A program made the position numbers and the translations under genes. A stretch of 32,904 bases of DNA, taken from the NCBI RefSeq assembly GCF_040372805.1, contig NZ_BAABWJ010000015.1, positions 1 through 32,904 of the forward strand, in the 5' to 3' direction. This document shows positions 7,521 through 14,805 of this stretch, piece after piece. Numbering within the stretch: position 1 is the first letter of the stretch; each line of letters starts with the position of its first letter. This DNA is from Pseudoteredinibacter isoporae_A. Lineage in GTDB: Bacteria; Pseudomonadota; Gammaproteobacteria; Pseudomonadales; Cellvibrionaceae. The notes beneath the pieces are model-generated. The model was not told where the DNA came from and searched no databases. It saw only the letters and a program-made list of their open reading frames with translations.

Positions 7521-8322
7521 TTCGGCCAGGAATGCCAAACATGCCAGCGTTTGCATGATCACCGGGGGAGGCAAGGGCATAGCCGTTAATTCCCTCGGTT
7601 TGATCGGTGATGAATATCCGGCTGTCATTTTCGATCCACACGGCGAATACAAGCGCTTGGGCTCGCGTCGGGTGTATGCGTATAAAACCAAAATGAACTT
7701 TTCAAAACAGTTTGCCCGGGCTTGGGCCAGTGGCAAACCGTTTGTCATGGCGTATACGCCAAAAATTACCGGGAAAGATCAGAAGGAATCCAAGGCCAAG
7801 TTGCAGGCAGCGGCCGAATGGTTCGCAAAACTGGTATGGGCGGCCGGTGATGGCAATCGAATTCTGTATTCTGTGTTTGAGGAATACGGCGAGTACTGCG
7901 AGGGTAACGGCGACGATAAAACCACCATTGGGAAAATTTTCACGGGTGGCCGCAAGTTTGGCATTCGTGCCATTGCGGTTTTTCAGCGCAGTGCAACAGT
8001 TTCAAAAACCATTTGGGGCAATTCCCCCATTAAGGTGATTGGGGCTCAAGGCTACGAAGCGGATATCGCCCGGGTGGCTGATGCACTCGGTTGCAGTCGG
8101 GCCGATGTTGTCGACCTGGGATATCGGAACAAAGAGCTGGAAATGTACTACAGCAAGATCGATGAAAACGTACGAACGAAGGTGCATTATCTATACAGCC
8201 AGGCCTTCGGCACATGCGAAAAAGTCGCTTGTTATGTCAAGCCCGCAGCAAGTCTCAGAAAGAATTGGTCCAACCACCAGAAAGCACTGGACGAGGATGG
8301 TGGTTATCGTTTGGCTCGATAA
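7504..8322 (+). CDS. FtsK/HerA-type genome packaging ATPase
   Basis: A 272-residue ATPase of the kind used by tailless membrane-containing phages (PM2 P9, PRD1 P9). Seen: a P-loop-like CMITGGGKGIAV at 17-28, in which the residue after the lysine is Gly, not Ser/Thr; FDPHGEY soon after; a hydrophobic strand ending in acidic residues (ILYSVFEEYGE) at the Walker B position; and FGIRAIAVFQRSATVS, resembling the conserved Q/R motif of P9-like ATPases. The ATG at 7504 follows GAGGGG. Its place before the capsid gene is as in PM2-like prophages. The unusual P-loop is noted as a finding. Confidence 0.75.
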   Translation: MAINPNSARNAKHASVCMITGGGKGIAVNSLGLIGDEYPAVIFDPHGEYKRLGSRRVYAYKTKMNFSKQFARAWASGKPFVMAYTPKITGKDQKESKAKLQAAAEWFAKLVWAAGDGNRILYSVFEEYGEYCEGNGDDKTTIGKIFTGGRKFGIRAIAVFQRSATVSKTIWGNSPIKVIGAQGYEADIARVADALGCSRADVVDLGYRNKELEMYYSKIDENVRTKVHYLYSQAFGTCEKVACYVKPAASLRKNWSNHQKALDEDGGYRLAR

Positions 8323-8437
8323 GAGAGATTGAGCGACAAAATTTTATGTAACCAATGGATCTATGCTTTATATCTCTTGCACTGAGGGTGATACATAGTA
8401 TTTTCTGGATGTAGAAAAATACAAAAGGGAGAATACC

Positions 8438-8896
8438 GTGAGTAAAGGTTTGGAGTTAGGTGGATTAGTAGCGCTTTCAGTGGCGCTTGTTGGTGGAGCT
8501 ATTAAGTACTACAGCGACCAATCACAGCTTATGGGTGAAATCGACAAACTGAAGAAAGGCCAAATCGCTCAAAATATGATCTTAAGGGAGAGTGAAGCAA
8601 CAGTCATTTGGCTCGAAGAAAAGGTCCTTAAAAATCAAATGTGGGAAAGGGTCGCAGTCGACGAAATTCCATTCGACGCCGAGTGTGAATATCGAATTTT
8701 ACTTGATGATCCAAACTCAAAGCTAAATGGAGCCATGTTTTACCCTTCAGTTGTCGAAAGAAAATCTCTCTCGTTGAGTTGGTATAGGGATAACTACTTT
8801 ATTGTTGATTACAATAAAAAGGCGTATGCAAGTGTAAGTGCTGGGGATAAAAACCCAGCAGATGTTAAAATATTTAGCCGGTGTCCTATTAAATAA
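8438..8896 (+). CDS. Membrane-anchored coiled-coil protein, possible moron
   Basis: A 152-residue protein: an N-terminal membrane helix (GLVALSVALVGGAIKYY), a charged helical/coiled-coil stretch (about 30-65), then a mixed beta-rich domain with two cysteines (DAECEY, SRCPIK). It starts at GTG 8438 with AGGGAGA upstream. It has its own 115-base upstream gap and a terminator 55 bases downstream, unlike the gapless genes around it, so it is a self-contained insertion between ATPase and capsid genes. The function is unknown; superinfection exclusion is one possibility. Confidence 0.6.
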   Translation: MSKGLELGGLVALSVALVGGAIKYYSDQSQLMGEIDKLKKGQIAQNMILRESEATVIWLEEKVLKNQMWERVAVDEIPFDAECEYRILLDDPNSKLNGAMFYPSVVERKSLSLSWYRDNYFIVDYNKKAYASVSAGDKNPADVKIFSRCPIK

Positions 8897-8950
8897 TCCC
8901 TAAATTATCCTATTACTTTTTTTTGAATAACGTGCCTGTCAGCACCTACA

Positions 8951-8973
8951 GCGGCCAATGAGCCGCTTTTTTT
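8951..8973 (+). terminator. Rho-independent terminator
   Basis: GCGGC stem, CAATGA loop, GCCGC, then seven T residues. It follows the 8438-8896 gene and separates it from the capsid block, so the structural genes downstream probably have their own promoter in the AT-rich stretch 8974-9112. Confidence 0.85.
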
Positions 8974-9112
8974 GTGCCTCAATTTCGAAAAAATTCCAAA
9001 TTTTCCAAATTCAATTCCGAATTCCGCTTGGTTCGATTCCAAATCTGTTGTTATCAATATTGCCCAGTGCCAGGGGGCATTTTTTAATTTCAACGCATTT
9101 GGGTATGTGGAA

Positions 9113-9229
9113 ATGACTAAAAGTACAAAGAATTATCTAGCGATGGCCGGGATTGCCCTGGTTGTTTCGTCGCTGGTGGTGTGGGCATCAAACAACGTTG
9201 ATGCAGTCGAAGACGTGATCGGAGACTAA
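9113..9229 (+). CDS. Tiny single-helix membrane protein
   Basis: A 38-residue protein starting at ATG 9113: a short basic N-terminus, one membrane helix (YLAMAGIALVVSSLVVWA) and an acidic tail (DAVEDVIGD). It is only five bases upstream of the capsid gene. Small one-helix proteins of this kind line the internal membrane of PM2-like virions, so a virion membrane protein is the likely call. Confidence 0.55.
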   Translation: MTKSTKNYLAMAGIALVVSSLVVWASNNVDAVEDVIGD

Positions 9230-9234
9230 GGGCC

Positions 9235-10053
9235 ATGAAAATTACGCCTATCATGCACCAGTTAAAGGCACCTTTGGGTAATGACTACGATGAAGAATGG
9301 AACATCGTGTTGGAAGGTGGCTTGGTTTATCACGTGATCGAACTGCAAACCAGTTTAAAAGTGGCCAAGACCCTTCGTAAGGTTACTATCGAAATCGGCG
9401 GTACGCCGATTGCGTATGCCTCGGGTGAATTGCTGAAGCTCAAAGAAGCGGCTTACAAGAAACACGGCGAAGAAGGCCGTTTCGTTCTTGATCTAGCGAA
9501 CTTCGAATATCGAACCCCCGTTGGGATTTATCAGTCCTCCCTGGTAACAGGTGCGGATGAAGATGTGATCCTAAAGGTTGAGTTTGGCGAGAAGGACGCG
9601 ACTGATCCTGCAAAACTGACTATGCGCGGTAAAGCCTGGGTTACCGAAAACTCAGCCGCCAATACGCCGGGTGCTGGTCGAGAATATTTGCCTACCATGA
9701 AAACTTTGACTTTGGACTGTCCGGAAAAGGGCGATTTCGAAGTAGCCTATCAGGGCTCGCAAACTCGTTGGTTACAGCGTATGTACATTGATGAATCCAA
9801 TGTGAATGTTACCAAAGTGTTCGTCAAGCGTGGCAAAACCACCATCCATGAAGCTACCCGCGATGATATTGATTTCGCGATGCAGCGTTATGCGGATGTT
9901 GATTTGCCGTCTGGTCACTTGCTGCTGGATTTCACCTTGATGGGTTTCGGCGTTAATGACGCCATGAATACCCACGGTTTGAATTTTGTATTCCAAACTG
10001 ATGGCCCTGGTGCAATGAAGGTTCACGTAGACGGTTACGAAAAAGTCGCGTAG
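9235..10053 (+). CDS. Major capsid protein candidate, double jelly-roll (PM2 P2-like)
   Basis: The 272-residue protein is close to the 269 residues of PM2 P2. It is rich in beta-strand patterns with no signal peptide or membrane helix. Features reminiscent of P2 include RKVTIEIGGTPIAY in the first half and a Gln-Arg-Tyr...DFTLMG...hydrophobic stretch in the second half, as in P2's QYGKAVLDN...DFMLEG region; this comparison is from memory. It lies where PM2-like prophages place their capsid gene, following the ATPase, and is the only protein here with suitable size and composition. A strong-looking GGCC/AAGGGCC start context precedes the ATG. It should form trimers with pseudo-hexagonal shape. 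A structure search would settle it. Confidence 0.68.
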   Translation: MKITPIMHQLKAPLGNDYDEEWNIVLEGGLVYHVIELQTSLKVAKTLRKVTIEIGGTPIAYASGELLKLKEAAYKKHGEEGRFVLDLANFEYRTPVGIYQSSLVTGADEDVILKVEFGEKDATDPAKLTMRGKAWVTENSAANTPGAGREYLPTMKTLTLDCPEKGDFEVAYQGSQTRWLQRMYIDESNVNVTKVFVKRGKTTIHEATRDDIDFAMQRYADVDLPSGHLLLDFTLMGFGVNDAMNTHGLNFVFQTDGPGAMKVHVDGYEKVA

Positions 10054-10065
10054 CGCGGGGGTGTC

Positions 10066-10401
10066 ATGTCATTTTTTGATGACTTGTGGAAATCAGCCGA
10101 AGGTATTGCCGAGTCAGTTGGCAATACTGTCGGTGGAGCGCTGACCGGAGTGTCCGAAGGCGTTCAAGACTACGCCAAACGCTGGGCTGAAAACGGATTC
10201 AGTGGTAACCCTGGTCCAGCAAAAAGCCCAGAGCAAATTAAAGCCGAAGAAGAGGCCAAGGCCAATGCGGAGGCCGCCGCGAATCAGCGGGCCGCCGATG
10301 TGGCTATGAATGCGCCGGTCTTTATGGGTTTGAATAAAAAAGAACTCATGATCGGTGGCGGGTTTCTTACCTTGGCGTTAATCGTTGCTGTAAAGGTGTA
10401 G
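10066..10401 (+). CDS. Virion membrane protein candidate
   Basis: A 111-residue protein with a Gly/Ala-rich amphipathic N-terminal half, an acidic alanine-rich helix (about 60-85) and one C-terminal membrane helix (ELMIGGGFLTLALIVAVKV). It follows the capsid gene by 12 bases. It probably lies in the virion membrane with its N-terminus towards the capsid; inference from position and topology. Confidence 0.6.
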   Translation: MSFFDDLWKSAEGIAESVGNTVGGALTGVSEGVQDYAKRWAENGFSGNPGPAKSPEQIKAEEEAKANAEAAANQRAADVAMNAPVFMGLNKKELMIGGGFLTLALIVAVKV

Positions 10402-10403
10402 TT

Positions 10404-10550
10404 ATGCCGTTAATCGTATTGTTGCCATTAGTTGCCGGGGGTGCAGGTTTTGGTCTCGGTATGCTCACGTCCAAACACATTGGGCAGGGTATTACCTTAG
10501 CCGTTGCCGGTGGCATTGCTTACGTTAGCTATAAGGAACTGGCCTCATGA
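10404..10550 (+). CDS. 48-residue two-helix membrane protein
   Basis: A short gene fully packed between its neighbours (starts 3 bases after the previous gene, ATGA overlap with the next). The product has two glycine-rich hydrophobic segments (LIVLLPLVAGGAGFGLGML and ITLAVAGGIAYVSY). It is typical of the tiny internal-membrane proteins of tailless phages. Confidence 0.6.
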   Translation: MPLIVLLPLVAGGAGFGLGMLTSKHIGQGITLAVAGGIAYVSYKELAS

Positions 10551-10756
10551 TTCCATTAATGGGAGCGGGTGCCAGTCCCAATATCAACGGCGGCCATGCC
10601 AGCTCGGGCATTGATGGCGACACTTCACAAGATACCAGCTCAAAAGGCGCTGGCCTCTATTACAACAAAGGTAATGGGATTCCCTCCTGGGTAATTGCCC
10701 TGGGTATCGTTGCTTACGTTGGTATCTTGGTTTATTCGAAGAAGGACTCAAAGTGA
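10547..10756 (+). CDS. Small virion membrane protein candidate
   Basis: A 69-residue protein with a Gly/Ser-rich, polar N-terminus, one membrane helix (WVIALGIVAYVGILVY) and a basic tail SKKDSK. Its start overlaps the previous stop (ATGA), and its stop overlaps the next GTG start. It is probably part of the virion membrane. Confidence 0.6.
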   Translation: MIPLMGAGASPNINGGHASSGIDGDTSQDTSSKGAGLYYNKGNGIPSWVIALGIVAYVGILVYSKKDSK

Positions 10757-11118
10757 AGGTTCTAACTCTTGATAAATCGTTAAAAAAATACCTTCGTGAC
10801 GTTGTGCCTAAGTCAGTTTTTAAAGAAATTGAACAAGGCAAGGCTAATGTCGTTCTTGTGTCTCCGACATTGATCGCGGTGTTCCGAATGGAACTTAGCA
10901 CGATGGTTATTGTGGGTATCAAAGGTCGTAAGGTTTACGAAAGCCGACAGGCCTTGATCGATTTAGCCCGCGCAAATGGTGCGAGCCATGTCCGATTTCA
11001 TACCAAGTATCCGGAGCGCTTACAAAAGGCTATGGCCGGTCTTGAGGTAAAGCTGGTTGGCATCCGTCGAAACTTGCTAGGTCGTGACGAGCATATTTAT
11101 CTCGTAGGGGTGATGTAA
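10753..11118 (+). CDS. Phage protein, unknown function
   Basis: A 121-residue protein starting at GTG 10753 within the end of the previous gene. It is alpha/beta with a basic N-terminus and no membrane helix. The pattern ALIDLARANGASHVRFHT...RLQKAMAGLEVKLVGI resembles the C-terminal half of small GNAT-like phage proteins, but key acetyl-CoA-binding residues are not evident, so I do not assign it. It lies in the virion operon and overlaps the next gene by one base. Confidence 0.55.
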   Translation: MKVLTLDKSLKKYLRDVVPKSVFKEIEQGKANVVLVSPTLIAVFRMELSTMVIVGIKGRKVYESRQALIDLARANGASHVRFHTKYPERLQKAMAGLEVKLVGIRRNLLGRDEHIYLVGVM

Positions 11119-11732
11119 TGGGCGGCCGCAGTCGATCCAGTCAAAGCACCTCGACGCAACAGCAAACGACTAATATCGTAAACGATGGTCAGTTTGCTGG
11201 TGCTCAAGGTGTCACGGTTGATGAGTCAGAAACCGATAACAGTATCGAGCTTGATCTCGAACAGGATATCGATAACAGCATAAGCGACTCTTTTAACAAG
11301 GACATTGAATACGATATTGATAATTCAACGTCGTCCTCTGTGTCCTCGAATACTAGTATTTCCAATGAGTACGACTATTCCCAGGAGACGGAAAACAGTG
11401 GTGACTATTCCGGTAACACCGGCACCATTAACGTTCTGGATGGTGGTGCGATCGATGCGGCGTTTGCCCTGGGTGAACAGGTTATTGAGGGGCTCTCTGA
11501 GTCCGTAGATAAAACCAATGCGTCGAATGCCGATGTGGTTCAAAGGCTGCAAACGACTTCTAAGGAAAACACCGCGATTATTGCCAGCTTGGCAAAGTCC
11601 ACAGCTTTGCAAGGCCAGGACGTAATTGCGAAAAGCGTAGTGGAAATGTCTCGCTATTTTGCGATGACTGCGGGCGGTATTGGTTTGTCCATTGCTTTTG
11701 TCATGCTGTTGCGGAGGTTCCGCAATGCCTAA
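11118..11732 (+). CDS. Low-complexity virion protein with C-terminal membrane helix
   Basis: A 204-residue protein. The N-terminal half is Ser/Thr/Asn/Asp-rich with repeated short beta-like patterns (DIDNSI, DIDNST, SSSVSSNTSISNEYDYS). There is a central NVLDGGAIDAAFALGEQ and a C-terminal membrane helix (FAMTAGGIGLSIAFVMLL) with a basic tail. The same layout is seen in phage structural proteins that begin with a Ser-rich stretch and contain an LDGGAI-type motif. Likely anchored in the virion membrane with an extended outer part. Confidence 0.6.
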   Translation: MGGRSRSSQSTSTQQQTTNIVNDGQFAGAQGVTVDESETDNSIELDLEQDIDNSISDSFNKDIEYDIDNSTSSSVSSNTSISNEYDYSQETENSGDYSGNTGTINVLDGGAIDAAFALGEQVIEGLSESVDKTNASNADVVQRLQTTSKENTAIIASLAKSTALQGQDVIAKSVVEMSRYFAMTAGGIGLSIAFVMLLRRFRNA

Positions 11733-12369
11733 GAAAACGATTGCTGTTGGCCAGCAAATCCAAATCACTACGCCAGGTCTTTTCCTGTCGATCATCAATA
11801 CCACCTCGCAATTCCATATTGAATCGCCTGATTTTGGTGTGCTGATCGGTAAAGTGGGCCGTCAGTATGAATTACCGAATACCAACCGGGTAATGTTGGT
11901 GAATACGGGCGAAGATCCCGTAGAAATCGAATATGAAGTTGCCAATATCAAAGTGCATGGCGCGGGTAATGGCACCGTAACGGTTGAAAATGAAGTGGTC
12001 GTTAAGCGCATTCAAGAGGCGCTTTCTTTCGAAGCCACGATCGATACGCTCAATGATGGCAAGGTGCGAGCCATCCAGGCAAATGTAATCAACACCCTGG
12101 ATGACATAACCATACCTGCAGGTCAAAAAGTAAAAATCATTGACGCCAATGACGTAACGAATCGTGTGGTCAGTATTCAAAATATTTCGGCTACGGTTAC
12201 GGCCTTGCGTGTTGGTTCAACGGATGTTGCTGCAGGCAAAGGCAAATTAATGCGGGGTTCGATCAACGCTATTGCCGAAACCGTTATTGAAAACACAGCA
12301 GAGATTTATATTCACAACACCAGTGGCGACGTTGCCAAGGTGTCTGTGACTGAGGAGTACCGCCCATGA
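11725..12369 (+). CDS. Vertex or minor capsid protein candidate
   Basis: A 214-residue protein, beta-rich throughout, without membrane segments. The ATG at 11725 follows CGGAGG and overlaps the previous gene by 8 bases; the frame is open further upstream but without a good start. Its position before the repeat-bearing spike suggests a penton/vertex protein. I recognise no domain. Confidence 0.55.
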   Translation: MPKKTIAVGQQIQITTPGLFLSIINTTSQFHIESPDFGVLIGKVGRQYELPNTNRVMLVNTGEDPVEIEYEVANIKVHGAGNGTVTVENEVVVKRIQEALSFEATIDTLNDGKVRAIQANVINTLDDITIPAGQKVKIIDANDVTNRVVSIQNISATVTALRVGSTDVAAGKGKLMRGSINAIAETVIENTAEIYIHNTSGDVAKVSVTEEYRP

Positions 12370-12848
12370 TAACGAGTAACCCTGTTATCCCAGAGGCGGC
12401 TGCAGCGGTCGATGTTTCTGGACAAACCGTTGATATCGCGGGGCAAACTGTCGATATCAGCGGCCAGACCGTAGACATTGCCGGGCAAACCGTCGATATC
12501 GAAAACCAAACTGTTGATATCGCGGGGCAGACCGTGGATATCGCCGGTCAAACCGTCGATGTAGCCGGCCAGGAAGTGGGCGCAAAAGTAAAAGCCTCTA
12601 TCGCCATTGGTGCGGAAAAGAAAACAGTTACGGCTGTGGCTGCAAAGTTGTTTGATGCCGAGCCAAATGGCCAGCGTGTTACCTATGTGGTCATGGGGAA
12701 AGTTTGGATTGGTGGCAGTGATCTAACCAAGGACAATGGTTTTCCGGTGGAGGAGGGTGCGCGTATGGAGTGGCACACCAGTGCCGCATTGTATGCAATG
12801 GCGGATTCAACCGATGTTGAAGTGCGAGTGCTTAAGGAGTCGTTTTAA
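12366..12848 (+). CDS. Spike or fibre candidate with heptapeptide repeats
   Basis: A 160-residue protein. Residues 15-70 are eight near-perfect seven-residue repeats of the form V-D-[IV]-x-x-Q-T (mostly VDIAGQT), followed by a globular beta-rich domain (about 75-160). Regular short repeats of this type form fibrous beta-structures or stalks in phage fibres and spikes. It overlaps the previous gene by 4 bases and the next by one. PM2's spike is P1, a much larger protein, so here the spike may be assembled from several small gene products. Confidence 0.6.
   Translation: MITSNPVIPEAAAAVDVSGQTVDIAGQTVDISGQTVDIAGQTVDIENQTVDIAGQTVDIAGQTVDVAGQEVGAKVKASIAIGAEKKTVTAVAAKLFDAEPNGQRVTYVVMGKVWIGGSDLTKDNGFPVEEGARMEWHTSAALYAMADSTDVEVRVLKESF
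12408..12575 (+). repeat. Eight 21-bp tandem repeats in the spike gene
   Basis: The DNA repeats a unit of the type GTTGATATCGCGGGGCAAACT, with silent and a few coding differences, eight times in a row and in frame. The variable positions suggest selection for the VDIxGQT peptide and not recent slippage alone. Confidence 0.8.
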
Positions 12849-13258
12849 TGGCGATTTATATTCCAGGCGCTAGCGGCGGTGGTGGTGAATTAATTCCGTC
12901 AAACATTCCGATGAAAGCGGGTGCTGGCCTGACTGGTATACCCGAACGAATGAATCAATGTAATGTGAGTGCCAATGTGGGGGCCGGTGGCAGCCTTGCC
13001 ACGTTGATTGATATTACTGAGCCTCTGATTATTCACGATTTGTTCGTCAAAACTACCGGAACGGGAACGTGGAAAACCGGACTTTTTGAAGTGTATATCA
13101 ATGAGCAAAAGGTGTTTGATCAAACATCGTTTTACATTGAGTACTATCAAATCGTGTTCAATTCGCAATCGGTGCCGTGTGATCGACTTCGAGTGATGGC
13201 GCAAGGTCAGGTGGCGGGCTGGAACATTTGGGCTCATGCAAGGATTTCAATGCAATGA
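12848..13258 (+). CDS. Distal spike or receptor-binding protein candidate
   Basis: A 136-residue protein with a glycine-rich N-terminus (GASGGGGEL), then a beta-rich domain with aromatic residues (YIEYYQIVFNSQ, GWNIWAH). Starts one base before the previous stop. It lacks a signal or membrane helix. Its position after the repeat spike and its beta composition suggest receptor binding; no family recognised. Confidence 0.5.
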   Translation: MAIYIPGASGGGGELIPSNIPMKAGAGLTGIPERMNQCNVSANVGAGGSLATLIDITEPLIIHDLFVKTTGTGTWKTGLFEVYINEQKVFDQTSFYIEYYQIVFNSQSVPCDRLRVMAQGQVAGWNIWAHARISMQ

Positions 13259-13554
13259 TTGAAGATGTGGTGATTAACGGCAAGGTGGTCGGGAAGGTCA
13301 ATCGTGAAGACACTGGCCCCAAATACAATCATTTGCCGAAAGTAAAGTTTATCGACATGGTTGGCGAAGATGCCATTTATGTTGTGGGTCGCAGCACCAA
13401 AAAACGCTTGTATTTTATGAGCAAGCTTCTGGATGCGTCCACGTCGATTGATTTTAACAACTCAAAATATCGATTGTTGTTTTTGTCCCTGGTCGATGAA
13501 GAGCTGATCACTATCGAACAGGCAAATGAAATCATGGGTGCACCGCACGAGTAA
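13255..13554 (+). CDS. Small phage protein, unknown
   Basis: A 99-residue protein starting in an ATGA overlap with the previous gene; starts further upstream would overlap more. The N-terminal half is beta-like (EDVVINGKVVGKV), the C-terminal half helical. It ends just before the lysin gene. No motif recognised. Confidence 0.55.
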   Translation: MIEDVVINGKVVGKVNREDTGPKYNHLPKVKFIDMVGEDAIYVVGRSTKKRLYFMSKLLDASTSIDFNNSKYRLLFLSLVDEELITIEQANEIMGAPHE

Positions 13555-13559
13555 CGAGC

Positions 13560-14075
13560 ATGAAAAAAACCTATTTATTTTTATTGGTAGCGGCGGGCGG
13601 TTTGCTGGCCTCTTGGGTGATGAAATCAATGAACAAGCCAACGCTAAAATATTTTAAGCCGTCCGAGTTTGGTGTCTGGTATCCGCTCATGAGCAATGAT
13701 TTATTGCTTAAGTTGGATAAATTTCGTGAGGCCTGGGGCGGGCCGGTAATTGTCAGTTCTGCAGATGGTGCTGTTGGTCGTCGTGACGATCACAGCCGAA
13801 GCCAGCACAATGTCAATGTGTGGGGCGAGGTGAGGGCCGTTGATATTTTCCCGAAGGTGGGTGGCCGTTATATCGAAACATCGGAAGAATTAGAGCGCGC
13901 CTTTGATATTGCTAAAGCCGTTGGTTTTTCCGGTATCGGTGTTTATACGGATACCAGCCCTGGTCATATGCTGCACGTTGATGTGCGTAGCACTCGTGAC
14001 ACGATTTGGTCGCGTATCGCGGGCACCTATAAATACGGTGCGCCAGGACTGGCTGATGCGGGGATTGTGGCGTGA
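13560..14075 (+). CDS. Peptidase M15-like endolysin with signal anchor
   Basis: A 171-residue protein with an N-terminal signal or membrane anchor (MKKTYLFLLVAAGGLLASWV) and a D-Ala-D-Ala peptidase-type metal site: SQHN with H83, VDIF with D95 and HMLHVDVR with H139, the Zn ligand pattern of the M15 family. It should cut peptide cross-links of peptidoglycan during entry or lysis. The membrane anchor suggests either a virion-carried or a membrane-released enzyme. It heads a cluster with two tiny membrane proteins. Confidence 0.78.
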   Translation: MKKTYLFLLVAAGGLLASWVMKSMNKPTLKYFKPSEFGVWYPLMSNDLLLKLDKFREAWGGPVIVSSADGAVGRRDDHSRSQHNVNVWGEVRAVDIFPKVGGRYIETSEELERAFDIAKAVGFSGIGVYTDTSPGHMLHVDVRSTRDTIWSRIAGTYKYGAPGLADAGIVA

Positions 14076-14209
14076 ATAAACAAATGATAACGACCATCAC
14101 AACCGGTGTACTGATTACCGTCATTGGCGGTGTGTTGGTTTACAAATTGAAAGCTTCAGGAATTTTGGGGAAGCCTGCCTGTGAACACAGTGGACAAGGA
14201 CAAGTTTAA
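14072..14209 (+). CDS. 45-residue membrane protein in the lysis block
   Basis: It starts at GTG 14072, overlapping the endolysin stop, and has one membrane helix (TTGVLITVIGGVLVYKL) with a basic C-terminal part and one cysteine. A holin- or spanin-like role is plausible from position. It overlaps the next gene by 29 bases. Confidence 0.45.
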   Translation: MNKQMITTITTGVLITVIGGVLVYKLKASGILGKPACEHSGQGQV

Positions 14210-14351
14210 CGTCGTTCAAACGCTTATAGCTGGCGGTATGCTCGCTATGGTGTCATGGACGGTTTTCACCACTCACGAACTTACCAAGAATCAAACCTTG
14301 CTGTTATGGCGTGTCCAGCAATTGGAGCTAAAGCAAGGTGACGATCGATAA
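14181..14351 (+). CDS. 56-residue membrane protein in the lysis block
   Basis: It starts at GTG 14181 and has one hydrophobic segment (LIAGGMLAMVSWTVF) followed by a charged helix (LLLWRVQQLELKQGDDR). The arrangement, an anchor plus a periplasmic or cytoplasmic helix, suits a holin/spanin-type lysis accessory. It overlaps genes on both sides. Confidence 0.45.
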   Translation: MNTVDKDKFNVVQTLIAGGMLAMVSWTVFTTHELTKNQTLLLWRVQQLELKQGDDR

Positions 14352-14679
14352 CGAATTCGAACTCGTTAAACAATGGATCGCTGGCCGCCAGGAAAACGGC
14401 CAGGGTGATCCCGAGCTCGAAACCCTCCTGTTAGATGCTTATCAGAATGGCGAACACAAAATTAGCAATGGATGTAACTTTGTTAACGAATTACGTTGGC
14501 CGTGGCCGCGTCATCCTGCCTGTGTCGTCCATGATCGCTTGTACAGACTGAAAGCAGGGCGGTCTTATGCTGATCGTATGATGCGCCGATTAAATGGATA
14601 TTTCGGACGTCCTGGTCGAGGATGGGTCCGCTGGCTCGGAGTTCGCATTGGAGGGTGGTGGATATATAATCAAATATGA
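14338..14679 (+). CDS. DUF1353 / phospholipase A2-like phage protein
   Basis: A 113-residue protein. The core ACVVHDRLYRL...YADRMM has His65-Asp66, Tyr69 and Asp79 in the H-D-x-x-Y...D arrangement shared by DUF1353 phage proteins and phospholipase A2-like folds, where the His-Asp pair activates water and Asp binds metal. C46 and C62 could pair. The start is GTG 14338, overlapping the previous gene. In a phage with an internal lipid membrane, a lipid-hydrolysing or lysis-assisting function would make sense; inference. Confidence 0.45.
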   Translation: MTIDNEFELVKQWIAGRQENGQGDPELETLLLDAYQNGEHKISNGCNFVNELRWPWPRHPACVVHDRLYRLKAGRSYADRMMRRLNGYFGRPGRGWVRWLGVRIGGWWIYNQI

Positions 14680-14805
14680 GTAATTAAACCATCTTTAATT
14701 TTATGTATTGCCACAATCAATGTTTGGCATTAGTCTCCTTGTTTCAGGTTTAGGTTTTAAAATTTAATTAGCTAACTTCAATTTTAAAAAGTCAGGGAAG
14801 ATGTG
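14680..14805. promoter_or_regulatory. AT-rich gap before the cargo genes
   Basis: This 126-base stretch separates the gapless virion/lysis operon from the cargo. It holds a weak promoter-like pair (TTGCCA and TAGTCT, 17 bases apart) and an AGGGAAG ribosome site for the next gene. Cargo is probably transcribed separately from the virion genes. Confidence 0.35.

Noticed and set aside
12312..12551. Repeat-rich frame on the minus strand over the spike repeats
   Set aside because: It is the complement of the 21-bp repeats; the plus-strand reading fits the operon.
12408..12575. CRISPR-like periodic repeats
   Set aside because: The 21-bp units have no spacers and are coding repeats in frame.
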